Positions 1 to 12,091 of a DNA stretch of 64,000 bases are shown here, one piece after another. Every line of letters begins with the position of its first letter. Position 1 is the stretch's first letter. The notes beneath the pieces are model-generated. The model was not told the origin of the DNA, did no database searches, and saw only the letters and a program-made list of their open reading frames with translations. Origin of the DNA: Amaranthus tricolor. Taxonomy: Eukaryota > Streptophyta > Magnoliopsida > Caryophyllales > Amaranthaceae. The DNA is taken from assembly GCF_026212465.1 (NCBI RefSeq), contig NC_080058.1, positions 9,111,985 to 9,175,984 on the forward strand, read 5' to 3'. Both the position numbers and the translations under genes were made by a program.

Positions 1-1937
1 TGATACTCTAGCTTTTCACAAATATCCTTTCCTCTATTTAACTATTTAAAGATACACTAGTATGCTGCACCATCTAGTGCAAACTTTTCATATCCGTTTT
101 CCCTTATCCAATCCAAGTCTTGTTTGGCCTTCCTCAACGCATTTGTAGAACTCATGTTGATTTCAAGGTTCACACATACCAAAACCAATGCTTGAGGTTC
201 TCCTAACCGTCCTTTCACTGCAACTATTGTCTTATTGCCCACATGAATTCAATTCAACTTGTCTTATTTCCCACATGTATTCAATTCAACTTGCCACTCA
301 TGTCCTTGTTGCATTTTGGTTACACTATGTTCATAATATGATCTTCCTCCTTACCCTTTGAACTATAATTAGTGCTAGTATGATTTTGTTCTAGTTTTAT
401 TGATTGAGGAACGATTTGTGTTGTGTAACGGGTTCATAGTAGTGCAATTTACCTTTTTAAAAAAATTGTAGTGGGATTGAAAAAGGTTGGGGTCAAGATT
501 TTTAGTCATTTAACATTATATTCTAGATGGATGTACATTTTATAATTATTTAATTTCATGAGTGGTTAATTAATGTTTTATGCTACTAGGTTGTTGACTA
601 TGACTATGACTTTCACGAGTAAATGATTTATATATTTTTAGATGTTTTATGCTATGAATATTTAATCGATATAAAGATTTAAATATGTAAAGGCATGTTT
701 AAATAGCTACTTAGTGTCTTCTCAATATACTCCTTGTAAATTACAAGTTATAATAAGGCCCAACTTGGTATGGGGTTGATTGGGTAGTAGTAAGTTTTAA
801 TATAATCCATATGTAACCCTATTGCAATAGGGCAATCCTCTTGCTGATGTTCTAGTACTTTTTTTCCGCATCACCTAGTTTATTATGTTAATGCATTTTC
901 AGGATGCACCCATGTTTGTCATTGTCATTCTATAGTTCTCTTTTTGGGTCCATACTCGTGAAATCTATTCAGTAATATTAAATATGCCGTCCTGTTTGTA
1001 TGCAATATTTCTTTGAGATATCTGTGAAGACGAATGGCTTTTGCATACGCTATCTGGGATATTGTTCAAAAATGTTTCTTTAATATTTTAACCCATTTCT
1101 TAATCTTTTTTTAAAGTATTATTTTCCCATAACTTGATTTTATGACTCGAAAGTTTTAACACACTCTATAGTTTGAACAATCCTGCACATCTTCTTTATC
1201 ATAAATAATTGCAGCCTAAGTATGCTTTTACTCCATTTCTCCTGACCATTTTATCAATTCTCTGTGTTGTTGAAGAAGTTTCTTGACTAATTCTACTTGG
1301 AATTCATCGTGAGCCAATTGATTTCTTTGATTTCGTCATCTTAAATTCTAAATGCATAAATTTCATGCCAATAATTGCCTGTCTTTTGTGGTTAAGTCAT
1401 TGACAATTGACATTGTTGTTGTGCCATAAGTTGAGACGAGAAAGTAACACTAGTCACTAGCCACTAGGGTTCTGGTAAAATGTGTATTACCACAAGAGAT
1501 TAAAGAAAGCGTAAAAGGAAAAACAGCGGGGAATAAGAATATAAAGTAAGGAAATTCTGGTATACAAAAGTTACCTCTTTGATGAGTTCTGAACTTTTAA
1601 CTCATACTATTTGTCTCTTCCTCGCAAATTTTCTGCAGAGTTTTGTAACCTGTTCGCTATTTTTCCACAAGTGGAATAATAACCTTATTTTGTTGCCCCT
1701 GTTGCTCATGAATTGATAGTTTGGTTTTAAGAAGGGATTATCGTTGTCTTTATCATGAAGTCGGATGATCTTTTCACAACAAAGTATTGATATCTTCATT
1801 GCTTATTTTATCATTCATGCAGTACGCCTCTTTCCCCACACTTCATGTGTTGTTTATTTGTCTGTGCTGACTGCTGAAGTATATAAAGATGTCATAAGCT
1901 ATTTAGTAATCGTGCCTTACACATTTTTTTCTTTCAG
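1..1937. other. 5' flank / intron of YIP1-like gene, no exon seen
   Basis: AT-rich sequence in which I could not place the missing first exon of the Yip1-family gene. A 61-codon minus-strand reading frame at 57-242 has a plausible amino-acid composition but matches no family I know. A string TTGTAGTGG near 467 resembles the right end of a CACTA-type element (reverse complement CACTACAA). Nothing else stands out. Confidence 0.4.
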
Positions 1938-4047
1938 ATACCTTCTCCAAACCAGTTCGTTCTGATCAGCCTCAATCAAGTGGCTGGTTTGGAATCTTCA
2001 GTGTTGCTGCCTACAAACCATATTTCGATGTTGATACTTCTGATGTCTTGGAGAGGATTAAAGAATCACTTTTTCCGTGGAAAGGGACTTTCACAGAACT
2101 AATCTCCAACAGCCCAGATTTGTAAGTTCAGTTTTATTACTTGCATGAGTTGGTAAACATTTCTCTGTTTTGTGAACTTGAACTTTGCATCCTTCATTGT
2201 TTGGGCCTCAAGTTTGAAAATAAAAAATCTTTCTACTCATATGAAGGTTTTATAAGTAAGATGGAAAATGCTTTCTTGGCAGACCAGTAAGGTTAGAAAA
2301 ATTTGTACTATGTTTAATCTCTGGTACTTCTGTACTTGATCTGTATGATTTGCTAATTAGTTTCACACAATCTTTGTAAGGTGATTGGATATGTTTCTTC
2401 ACGTTTTTATGCCGGCAGATCAAGAGCTAAGGCAGTATCGTCCACAGCGTTTGTGGCTATATATCATTACTATTTCTGTTAGGATGCTGTTACCATATCT
2501 ATAGTTCAAATTATGTTATATTAGGGTAATTATTTTTGGATAGAGGGGTTACTCATTCTTATAATATAGGGTATGATTAAACATTGCAACTCTGTTTTTC
2601 CATTACACCTTCTAGCAAGTCTTTTATGAGACCGTCTCACCTCGAGACGAACCATATAATTAGCCTATTTTTCTAATTGATCACTTTAAGATCGTTAGTG
2701 ATTACTTTAAGCTTATAAGTAATTACTTTAAGACTATAAAAAGTGATCACTTTAAAATTGTAAGTGCTCACTTTAAGGTTATAAGTAATCACTTTTTGAG
2801 ACTATAAGTGTACATTGGGCCGACCCAATAGAGATGGTCTCACTGTGAGACCGTCTCATTTGATAATTTATGTATACCTTTTAAGAGGTAGATTGGTGAA
2901 ATTGTTATCCCTAATTCCTTGTTTGTGGATTTGGTACGTTAGGTTCTTGAGTTCATCTCATGCTATTGAGTATTGACTATATATACTGTTGTGAAATGTT
3001 GGGCAGGTATGGACCTTTTTGGATATGCACTACTTTAATATTCATTGCGGCATCCATTGGTACATTTGTTACATATGTTTCACACAAGCTACAAAGCAAA
3101 GAATGGAATTATGATATAAGCTTGGTGACATGGTCCGCGGGTCTGTTCTATGGTTATGTGACGGTTGTTCCTCTGTGCCTTTATTTAGTGCTGAAGTACT
3201 TCTCTGCACCATCCGGCTTTGTTCAACTACTATGCCTTTATGGTTACTCCTTGTTTGTGTTTGTTCCTGCTTTGGTAAGTGCTCTTTGGTTTTTCTTTAA
3301 AAGCACCCTTGTGAAATAAAATGACTGATGTTCTTGTTCAAGTATAGCCCATTACATGATCATGGAAGAGTAGAACATATTGTTTGCAACTTAGCTCTAT
3401 AATTAGTGGTTATGTAGTTTGTGTTTCTACAGCGAGGCAGTGTATTCTGGGTACTTCAGTTTAGACAGTATATTCATTCTTGAATGAGATATAACTAAAT
3501 GAATTCAACCTAATGTAGAGAGAATACAAAAATTTGGCACCACAGTCCACTAGTTGGTACTTGGTACCTTAGCTTCCCCCAGGCTGGACCCCTGGATTAA
3601 ATTTGGGTATGTTTTCCTTGAGTGCAAGGGTAAGCAACAGGGCTTTGATTCCAGGTTTAAATGTAAAGAACGGGCTTTAGTACAGATGGATTTGATAGGA
3701 CTTACAGATGAATTAAATAGGGGACGGGGGGCCTGATTTTGATCTAATAAAAGTAGAAGAACACTGCAGAATTTGTCTTAGATTTTCGAAAACTCATAAG
3801 TAAATTAAATCTGATTAATTAATGCATGCTTTGGATGCAGTGCTTGTCTGTGGTGCCCCTTGATATATTCAGATGGGTAATTGCTGGCGTAGCTGGGTTT
3901 ATGTCTGCAAGCTTTGTTGCCCTTAATCTTAAAGCACACATTGAATCAGCCGGAGAAAGGTGGTTTCTTATCGTTGTTGCCATATTTCTCTTACAAGTAG
4001 CTTTGGCAATTGCACTAAAGGTCTACCTATTTACGGTCTCAGTTTAA
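1938..4047 (+). CDS. Yip1-family Golgi membrane protein, YIPF1/YIPF2 type (3' exons)
   Basis: Three exons: 1938-2121, 3007-3274 and 3841-4047, ending in TAA, with GT-AG borders and matching phases (phase-1 start, TT|G, then phase 0). The first exon carries the Yip1 hallmark FDVDTSDVLERIKESLFP followed by SPDLYGPFWICTTLIF, very close to the NPDLYGPFWIC signature of YIPF1/2 proteins. Exons 2 and 3 give five hydrophobic segments, as in the five-pass Yip1 domain. Family members bind Rab GTPases and act in ER-Golgi vesicle traffic. The N-terminal cytosolic part (roughly 60-80 residues in relatives) is not present: the first visible exon starts with the last two bases of a codon, so at least one exon lies upstream of the window or has been lost. 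The 885-bp intron 2122-3006 holds a small palindromic-ended transposon. Identification is firm; completeness is unknown. Confidence 0.92.
2618..2862. mobile_element. MITE with GAGACCGTCTCA termini, in YIP1 intron
   Basis: Both ends carry the self-complementary string TGAGACCGTCTCA (2626-2640 and about 2846-2859). The interior repeats a unit of about 25 bp, ATCACTTTAAGATTATAAGTA with variation, five or more times. Copies or partial copies occur at 16010-16182, 28545-29425 and 30110-30255. No coding capacity; non-autonomous element, superfamily not assigned. Confidence 0.75.
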
Positions 4048-5744
4048 CACAGTTAATCAATGTTTAAATGAATATGTTGTAACTTTACGGTTATACATAT
4101 GGCAAAATTTTGGCCTGCATTTTGGCCGTCAATTTTTAATTCAAAGATGTTCATGGTCCAAACCTTATTGTATTCATTAGTTTTGGCGATTTATATGTTG
4201 GAAAGACTTTGAAGTCGAATCGAGTTCTCTTTCGGATCATCTTACCTAGTGCCGGCTGTAAGTTTTCGAGTCTGAATGATGAAGCACTTTTGGTCGGATT
4301 TGTGTATATTGCCTTCTCAAAATGTTTAAGAAAGCAAATTTATAGAAGTATTTATTTAAGAAAAAAGAATATCGACATAAACAAAGAGAATGCCGGTCAG
4401 GTGAAGAAATGTAAACGCAGCAATAGTGATTACCGTCATAAATTTTCCAACAAACATCAAGATCCTGTCGTAAAATAGTCGAAATATCCAACTACTACTT
4501 ATTTGGTCAGAGATTGGTGAAAAATTTGACTACACCGAATTAATCGAAAAATTAGTTGAAAAATTTTAACTGAAATAGGATAGGCGGAAGTTTTTAGTCG
4601 GTATAGCGTCTTTTTTTTTTGTAGTGGGTAGTCTTTTTTATTTTAAATATTTTTTAGATTATTTTTTTTTTAATTTTTTTTTATATAAATTAGAGGATTT
4701 GGTTTTACATTAGAAAATTTATATAAAATTTATATTTCCTTTCTAGTATAAATGTTTAATTTTTTTTTCTACTTTTAGATTTTACATTTTATAATTTGAA
4801 CTTAAAAATTCTTTACTCACTCCAATCTTTAAATTTTTTGAGTTTTAATGGGTTTACAATTTTAGATTCAATAATTTTTTGCGAATTTTAGAAAATAAAG
4901 TATATGTTCTGTTATGTTTATTCACTCTGATTTTTTATGTTCTTCCAATATAAAATATGAAATAAATTAAAGAAGTAAAATTAGGGAGGATGATTTTCAT
5001 TTTGTGTAACTAATGCTTGAAAAAGAATATGGAAATCATTTTGAGTAATTTGATCTATTTGATTTATTTTGTTATTAGATTATTTTCTTTGTTAAGTAAA
5101 ATTTTAATAAATAAATCATAGTTTATTTGAAATACATTATTGTTGTAATATTAGATAGTTAAACAAATATAATTCTAAACAATGGACCACGTGCATATCA
5201 TAATTTGACTCCCGATCTAAGAATGCGAGCGGGAGCAAATTTACAAAACATAAAGCCGAGTCAATTCAAAATCAAAGTTAAATATTTAGAGTAAATTTAA
5301 TACGCTATTATCTCTATTCTCTGTCATGTCTATAACTAATCATAATTTTAAATTAGAAACAAGAGTAATGTTCCAACGCGGTGAATTCTAATCGTAATAC
5401 GTATACTTGCACAGTTTTGAGCAAAAAACAAGTAGCCGATGCCTTGACCTTAAAGGTAAATAATTAGTACAAACAAACAAGGTCTTATTAGGTCCCTATC
5501 TATAATAAGTCCTAACTCTATAATACCGCTCACAAAACTTCTAAAATCTTATAGTAAACAACAAATTAACCTATTATATATTCTTCTTCATATCCATATT
5601 CCCTTAATTATGTTTGAATATTCCCCCAACTTTTGTCACATATTTTTCCCCAAATTGTACTTAATAAACTAACATATAAATCAATTATTTTCCATTATTT
5701 TCTCTTTTCTCTTCACTATTCTCACAAATTCACACTAAATTAAA
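4048..5744. other. Intergenic: CACTA-like fragment and CLE promoter
   Basis: From about 4200 to 4628 the sequence ends in a T-run followed by GTAGTGG, the reverse complement of the CACTACAAAAA terminus of CACTA (CMC/EnSpm) elements. No left end is visible, so this would be a truncated copy; overlapping short frames on both strands (4209-4491) look like element sequence, not genes. From 4630 the DNA is very AT-rich up to the CLE gene. Confidence 0.45.
5675..5680 (+). promoter_or_regulatory. Putative TATA box of the CLE gene
   Basis: TATAAA lies 65 bp before the start codon, a spacing that leaves room for a short leader of about 35 nt. Judged only on sequence and distance. Confidence 0.4.
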
Positions 5745-6089
5745 ATGGTTCTTCCTCTTTATCAATGGCGACAAAGACAAAGAGCCGCTTTATGCATGTT
5801 GGTATTAATTTTGGCTGGCATTTCATGTTTACATGATTCCCAAGTTTTGGGAGTTCGTCAACTTAGATATGATGATCATCAGCTTTTAGACAGATCGACA
5901 GAAGTAACTGATCGTAAAGCTAAAAATCAGAAACATGAACAACAGGATCAAGTGATGTACAATGATGAGATCAACGTTAGTAACTACAACAGTAGAAGTA
6001 GTAATTATACTTCTCATGAATTTGAAGGTTCTGTTGCAGATAGTGAGAGAGCAGTTCCAACTGGTCCAGATCCTTTGCATAACAGGTAA
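5745..6089 (+). CDS. CLE (CLAVATA3/ESR-related) peptide precursor
   Basis: Single reading frame of 114 residues. The N-terminus is basic then hydrophobic (AALCMLVLILAGISC, about residues 14-28), a secretory signal peptide. A polar, poorly conserved middle follows. The end, residues 102-113, is RAVPTGPDPLHN, a canonical A-type CLE dodecapeptide with both prolines that are usually hydroxylated (P105, P108) and the terminal His-Asn. Mature CLE peptides are secreted and perceived by CLV1/BAM-type leucine-rich repeat receptor kinases to control stem-cell or vascular fate. The last codons read CAT AAC AGG TAA, but AG|GTAAAT is also a good splice donor. If used, a second exon at 6889-6931 (after TTGCTCAG) would replace the stop and add a 15-residue tail; several plant CLE genes have introns and tails like this. 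Either way the active peptide is unchanged. Which subgroup it belongs to cannot be told. Confidence 0.9.
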   Translation: MVLPLYQWRQRQRAALCMLVLILAGISCLHDSQVLGVRQLRYDDHQLLDRSTEVTDRKAKNQKHEQQDQVMYNDEINVSNYNSRSSNYTSHEFEGSVADSERAVPTGPDPLHNR

Positions 6090-6154
6090 ATCTTCTATTG
6101 TCATTTTATATTACATAACTATGATAGATTTGAGTTAGTTGTTTTTTGGTGATT

Positions 6155-6245
6155 GTTAGAATATATAACATACTTTGGGTTTCAACCATAAGTTTAAACT
6201 TTTGTTTGTCTTGAGATAGAGTTCGAATCTTATTCATCCCTCCAT
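6155..6245 (+). repeat. TRIM-like LTR fragment after the CLE peptide
   Basis: The string ATATATAACATACTTTGGG plus CAACCATAAGTTTAAACTTTT, followed by GTTCGAATCTTA, matches the terminal repeat and start of the inside of the dispersed miniature element described at 30278-30548. Only one terminal repeat is present. Confidence 0.5.
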
Positions 6246-6931
6246 TTCAGTAGATTTATTAATGCAAGTATAACGAACATTAGTGAACCATGCATCTATA
6301 TTTTTAGCCCAAAAGATTCTTATGTGAGGATTATGAGGACGTAATGGAGTATACTAGTATAAAAACTCGTGTAGTATTGCATGAATTTATGAGTATGAAA
6401 TATATAAAAATTTAACTTTAAAGACTTATTATGCAAGTATATATGATTAAATTTATTGAATATAGCAAAAATTAAATACTATTTTTTTAAATATTATTTA
6501 TCGAATGCATCACTTTTTCATTCAATTAAATATTTTCAATTCTAAGTTAGATATATAGAATTTCTATAAATTAAAATACCTTACCTTATTTAGCTCTAAT
6601 TTTTAAAATAATCAAATTTTAAATTAGGTAAATCTTGTCATGTAATCAAGTATCAACCACTAAAATAATTCTATTTGTCAAGGCTTCCTAAAAATGACAT
6701 TTGTCAATTTCCAACATTTTTATTAATATGTATGATGATATCATATATTAACCCTTAAGAGTCAAAATCGAGGAAACATAACATATAATATATATAACAT
6801 ATATTGGCAGCTCAGCCATTGGCTTTTAACTTTTGATGTTGTATATGGAATCTTCTAATATAGGCTTATTTCATTTTACATTGCTCAGGGGGAAGATGGG
6901 AGTGATCCATCAGAAAAATATATATTTGTAA

Positions 6932-7607
6932 AATGAAAAAAATAAAAAGGAAGGCACTTGAAAGTAAAATGATTGGGGGCAATTTATTTGAGTAATTAAT
7001 AATAATAGTGATTGTTTGTTGTGATAGAAGGTATTGGTGTTTTAAAATGAATTTAAGTGCGTGGTCTAATCCATAAATAGTAGAAGTAAAGAGCCTTAAC
7101 TATAGGCTTTAATTCTCCTCCACTACTTAGAACAACTTTTTTAGGGTAAGATTTCGTAGGGTTTGAAAATCAATTTTATTCGCAAATTAATTAGCTTTTT
7201 TTAAATTATATATATATACTAATAATTGTATTGACGACAATAGTATTTTATAGATACTACTACTTCGTCTTTGCTATATTTTTTTTTAATATAGGATTAG
7301 AGTTTATTTAGAGAATAATATGGCAAAATGTGTTAAAGTACAAAAGTTAATTTTTTTTGATTGGGGTAGGCTATGCAAATTCAAAATCCTTTCCTTATAT
7401 GGTAAAATTGAACTGCTGACACAAGAATGAAAAAAAAGACCTTGAACACGCACTAGGCTAACCAAGATACACTAACATGTTGAAAATGATTGCTTGATGC
7501 TTGAGATTACCAATCTTGTGGAAGAGAACATGCCAATGAATAGTTCATAAATGTAACTTTTTTTAATATGACATTAACGATCTATTATTATAAGATGAGA
7601 TATGATC

Positions 7608-7639
<32 letters not shown>

Positions 7640-9995
7640 AAGGTGAAAGGCCTAGCCACGAGGTAATTCGTACATGTTCGAATGTATACCAATTATAATA
7701 ATTTATTATCTGAGTTTGAGGAGGGATATAAGTCGACAAATTATATCTTTTTTTATTAAAGACAAACTATAATACTGTTATCACATGTAATAACTAAGTT
7801 ACGTTTATAGAGATCTCAACTCGAGAAAGACATGCAAATAACAACAAAAGACCCTAAACCTGTTACAAGCAAAGATAAAAGTTGAGCCAAGACATAAAAA
7901 GATAAGGCAAGTAAACAAACTAATAAGTAATAACAAACCACATATTTATAAAACAATCATATAGGCACCAATAATAAACATGACAAAGATAACTATCGAT
8001 GGTCTAAGACTTCAATAGTGTGTCTCCAACTAGTTTTAGCTTTAGTCAAGTTCTAGAGAGTTGTAACTCACTCATGTCATGTCATTCCTACTTTTCTCTT
8101 TGACATCTTATTAGCCATAATACAACTTTTCTTTTCATCAATCGTGATGTTTTCCACCTTTCATATAGATGCTTTTGTGGACTTCCTTTGTACATGCTCA
8201 AATTATCTCAATTTGTTTGCACACATTGTATAAATGAGTCTAACACCTATAGCCTCTATCTCAAAATCTAATTTATAATCTTATCTTGACAAGTATGCCC
8301 ACACATTCATTTCATTCACATGTTTGTTACTTTAATCTTATGAGTGTATATTTTCTTAATTAGCCAACATTCGAACCCATATAATAAAACAGGTCAAACT
8401 GCAACTCGTTGATATTTAACTTTTAATTTATTTGAAAATCTCCTATCAGGATTCCTAAATCATAAACCATGATCTAAAATCCTCAAATGAACTAGTCAAT
8501 ATGGTTGGCCTTATGCAAAGGAAAACGGAAGCATTATAGGCACAAAATTCGAGTAAAGTGGGAAACAGTATTAAGCTTGCTAATTAAGAAATCAATGTGG
8601 TTAAAGTTAAACTAAGCAAATACCCTATTTTATGGCTTATTTTTCGGCACCATATACACTTAATTTACACTCAAATTTAAAAAACCATCCAATTTACTAA
8701 CCTCTTACTTTGACTTATATATGTATGGATGGGTCGAATCGGGTCAGTTTTGAGTTGATTGAGTTTTATCCAACAGATCATAAATATACTTAATATTTTA
8801 TTGTTAGCTCTATATGTATAATTCAAAAATATCCATATACAACTTAAAATTTACCGAATGTTAGAAAGAAAAGGGTTGAGTCGATCAAATTTCGATGGAT
8901 CAAGTTGAATTGATTTCTATCATCAGATCAAAATTTGATGTCTTCTCAATTGTCTATCATCATCATCATCATGATTACCACTTTATCATACTCAGTGTAT
9001 TTTGTTCATTGAAAATTATAATCAGGATCTGAGGAGAAAAAAAGACAATAACTAATATTCATAAAGAAATATGCGATCAAACAGTCCATTACTTTTATCA
9101 CTCGTAAATATCCACTTAAAATCATTTTTTGATTAATATTTGTTTAGTGTTCGTTAGGATGTGATCCCCACACTCCTTCGCTCATTGCTCATTTCATTGC
9201 GTAGTGCTCCCTTATTTGACTTCTATTGTCTTTCATCTTCCCATTTTTGACTTTTTTCATCATTCTTCTCTTGTTAAACGTGAGTTTTACATATGCTTTT
9301 GGACCAGGTCAAACCTATAAAAGTAAGTTCAAAATGATGAAGACTTTAATCAATATAATTTTTTTTTATTTATCAAGTTATCAATTATGAAGTTAATTTC
9401 CACTACTCTTATTTATAGTATAGTATACACTTCACTTTCACAGCTATAATTTTTAGTAAAATATTTAGAAATAGGATTATAAGTTTTGTTGATTAAAAAG
9501 GTTTGCCTTAAGCCTTTCTAGTTAATAAAATTAGATTAAAAATAATCACACATATCAACTCAAAATATTTGATACATTGAAATACCTTTACATAATAATT
9601 TAAAGTTCAATCCATCTTTTCAAAATAGTACTAAGTTTTAATAAAAAAATTATAAATAATACCAAGTTTTAATTAAAAAAATCATTGTTTTAATAAATAT
9701 GAGAATGTTACTCCATTAATATAAATTATTATGATTTAACAGATACTAGAGATTATTTTGAGTGAATAAATAATATTTGTTATTATTTTAACATATTTTC
9801 CTCTAATTAATTTTAATTTTGCTTATCTATACTCATTTATATTAAATTAAACTTATCATAATCAAAATAAACTTATTCTTAATTATAGGAATGAAATTAT
9901 TTTTGTTTAATTGTGATTGTTTATTGGACTATATTATTTTTATTAAAATCCTATTAGTTTTCATCTTAGCATAAGTTAGACTTGTTAAAGAAAGT
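6932..9995. other. Gene-free AT-rich block with a LINE remnant
   Basis: No gene is seen. The block contains a T-run at 7612-7635 and a dead LINE tail at about 7990-8480 (separate entry). The rest is low-complexity AT-rich sequence with no protein-like frame. Confidence 0.5.
7990..8480 (-). pseudogene. Decayed LINE (non-LTR) reverse transcriptase C-terminal remnant
   Basis: Reading the minus strand from about 8440 down gives, across stops and frame changes, pieces such as LLYGFECWLIKK, MKWMCGHTCQDKI and FEHVQRKSTKA. These line up with the widespread plant LINE tail motifs (M)LYGSECWALKK, MLRWMCGHTRxDRI and WFGHVxRRP. No intact frame survives, so this is a fossil, not an active element. The 5' part of the LINE is not visible. 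Confidence 0.75.
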
Positions 9996-10316
9996 TTGGG
10001 AAATTTCACGTGGTGATCCTGACCTTTTGACTTTTCCACAAATGTTTTTTTAAATCCGCGTAGAGACCTTAAGCTTCCAACTTTTCTATGTGATAGTCAA
10101 AATGTTAAGTTTTGGTTGAATTAAGTATTTATTTCGACTGAATTTCAAAATATGCGGACAATTGGGGTGGTTACGAAAAACATCCTTTTGTCTATCACGT
10201 GGAAAAATTAAAAGATCAAGGTCACAACGTTAGTTTAAAAAAAAAGGTTTATCTATCAAATGAAAAAGTCAAAAATTCATTAAAATTCAGGATTACCCTA
10301 TTAAATTTTTCAAAAA
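9996..10316. mobile_element. Small inverted-repeat element (MITE)
   Basis: Left end GGGAAATTTCACGTGGTGAT then CCTGA; right end TCAGGATTACCCTATT then AAATTTTTC. The ends are imperfect inverted repeats (GAAAAATTTAATAGGGTAAT against the left end). No coding capacity. No clear target duplication was found. Confidence 0.6.
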
Positions 10317-10613
10317 ATTTCTTTATTTGAGATCTCAGTATGAAAAATTCTTTTTGATATTTACTAACCATTACTCTCAATAATTTGAAAAAGAAAAAAA
10401 AAAGATTTGAAATTTAATTTTGTAGTCCGAAAACATGGAGCATTGTTGGTGAGAACGAAGTGCATGAACAATGACTATAATTCTTCAGGTTCTTGACTCA
10501 TTTCATATGTACGTTTAATTATCATCATGATGACATCATGTTATGTTTATCATCTTCGACCAAAGAGTGTAATTGTTTTTTTGGAACAATTGTTTTGAAT
10601 TTGAGTACTTAAA

Positions 10614-11046
10614 AGGGTGTCTTTAGTAAATAGGATAGTCATTTTCTCGTTGGTTGACTTTAAAGTTTTTGTTTTTCACTTTTTAATTAGTTAAACAAAT
10701 AAAAAATTACTTATTCGGTAAATAAATTTAGTATGTAAAAAAAATTACCAACCAAAACAAAAAGTTAGGAGTAATTTTTCTTTGTCATTTTGGCTTTTTG
10801 GTTGATCAAACAACAAAAATTATTGGAAAATTACTTTAAGCTAACTAAAAAACTCTTAGGAGTAGTACTATTTTTAATGAGTTTTAGACTTTTTAGCTTT
10901 TTATCTACTATTTTCTAGTAAACAGCTAACATACAATAATAGATTTTATCAAACATATTAATAACAATATGTTTATCAGCCAAATCTTTCAAATAGTCAA
11001 ACTAGTGAGTAAACTTAACAAATGGTTATTTAGCAAACATGCCCAA
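10614..11046. mobile_element. Small hAT-like inverted-repeat element
   Basis: The left end GGGTGTCTTTAGTAAATAGG is matched by the right end TTATTTAGCAAACATGCCC read in reverse (GGGCATGTTTGCTAAATAA). A sequence related in style (TTTAACAATGGC, GTTTGACCAACCAAAAAGT) occurs near 62310-62420. Non-coding. Confidence 0.6.
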
Positions 11047-11092
11047 AGCCAAGTTGTGTAAACTTCTGACAAAGATGTTAACAAGGATTAAG

Positions 11093-12083
11093 CTGGAATA
11101 CACGGACACGCCACTGAACCTACGTGTCGCGTGTCGGACACGGATATGCGACGGACACGCGAAAATTCGTGTCCGACACGCCAAATGTAGTGTCTAATAT
11201 TTTATTATTTTTCCGGACACGCGGACACGGCAAGAACACGGGAGGGACACGGCAAAGAGTCAAGGACACGTTTTTTTAAAAAAAAAATAAAAAAATAAAA
11301 AAATTGAAAACTCTCAAACAGAAGCAGAACTGAAGCCAAAGAGTCATTTCCCTCTCTTGCTCTCACTCCTCTCAACTCTCTTTCACTCTAACCTTAAAAA
11401 CTCTCCACAACTCTTCCTCCTCCTCCACTGTCGCTGCCGCACTCTCGCACCACGTCACCGCCGACTGCTCCTCCATCACAGACGAACACTGCTGCTGCCC
11501 TGTGGGTTGTTTGAAACTTCGAATCGAACATTGCTGCTGCTACTCCTAAAAATTGAAATTTTTGATTTTGTTTAAGGTATTTTCACTCATTATCCTAAAT
11601 CCTAATATTAATCTTGTTCTAATCTTTAATCTTAGTGTTAATCTTAAATTCTTAATCTTGAAAAGTTTGTAATTTGAATTTTGAAAAGTTGAAATGTTGT
11701 TCTTGATTTTTTTGTACATCCTCTTTGAATATTTGTTAATGGTTATTTGTTAATGTTAAATTGTTAATGTGTTATTTTTTAATCTTAAATTCTTAATCTT
11801 AGTGTTTGTAATTTGAATTTTGAAAAGTTGAAATGTTGTTCTTGATTTTTTTGTATATCCTCTTTGAACATTTATTAATTCTTAAATTGTTATTTGTTTA
11901 TGTGAGTTTTATGTTTTTAAAGTGTTTATTTACATATATCAAATGAAAGATTGTAAAATTATCATTAATTTAATATATTTATTATATTATCATTTTCGTG
12001 TCCCCGTGTCCGCCATTTTTAAGTTGGCGTTTTCCCGTACCTGTGTCCGTGTCCATGCCCGTGTCCGTTTTAGTGCAACCTAG
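11093..12083. mobile_element. hAT-like element with perfect 8-bp target duplication
   Basis: GGATTAAG stands on both sides (11085-11092 and 12084-12091), a perfect 8-bp duplication typical of hAT transposons. The left end begins CTGGAATACACGGACACG and the right end, reversed, CTAGGTTGCACTAAAACGG. Both subterminal regions (about 130 and 80 bp) are dense in CGGACACG / CGTGTCCG motifs in opposite orientation, as expected for transposase-binding repeats. Between them is a C-rich, leader-like stretch (11300-11575) with a 72-codon low-complexity frame and no transposase domain. An internal segment of about 95 bp is repeated directly (about 11640-11735 and 11777-11870). Likely an internally deleted, non-autonomous derivative of a 991-bp size. 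Confidence 0.82.
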
Positions 12084-12091
12084 GGATTAAG

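Noticed and set aside
57..242. 61-residue minus-strand reading frame as a gene
   Set aside because: No recognisable motif, no splice context or neighbour supporting it, and short enough to occur by chance.
4209..4491. Overlapping frames on both strands as a gene
   Set aside because: They lie in sequence ending with a CACTA-type terminus, and neither translation resembles a protein family.
11357..11575. Leu/Arg-rich 72-codon frame as a small protein
   Set aside because: Low-complexity translation of a CT-rich leader inside a hAT-like element with an 8-bp duplication.
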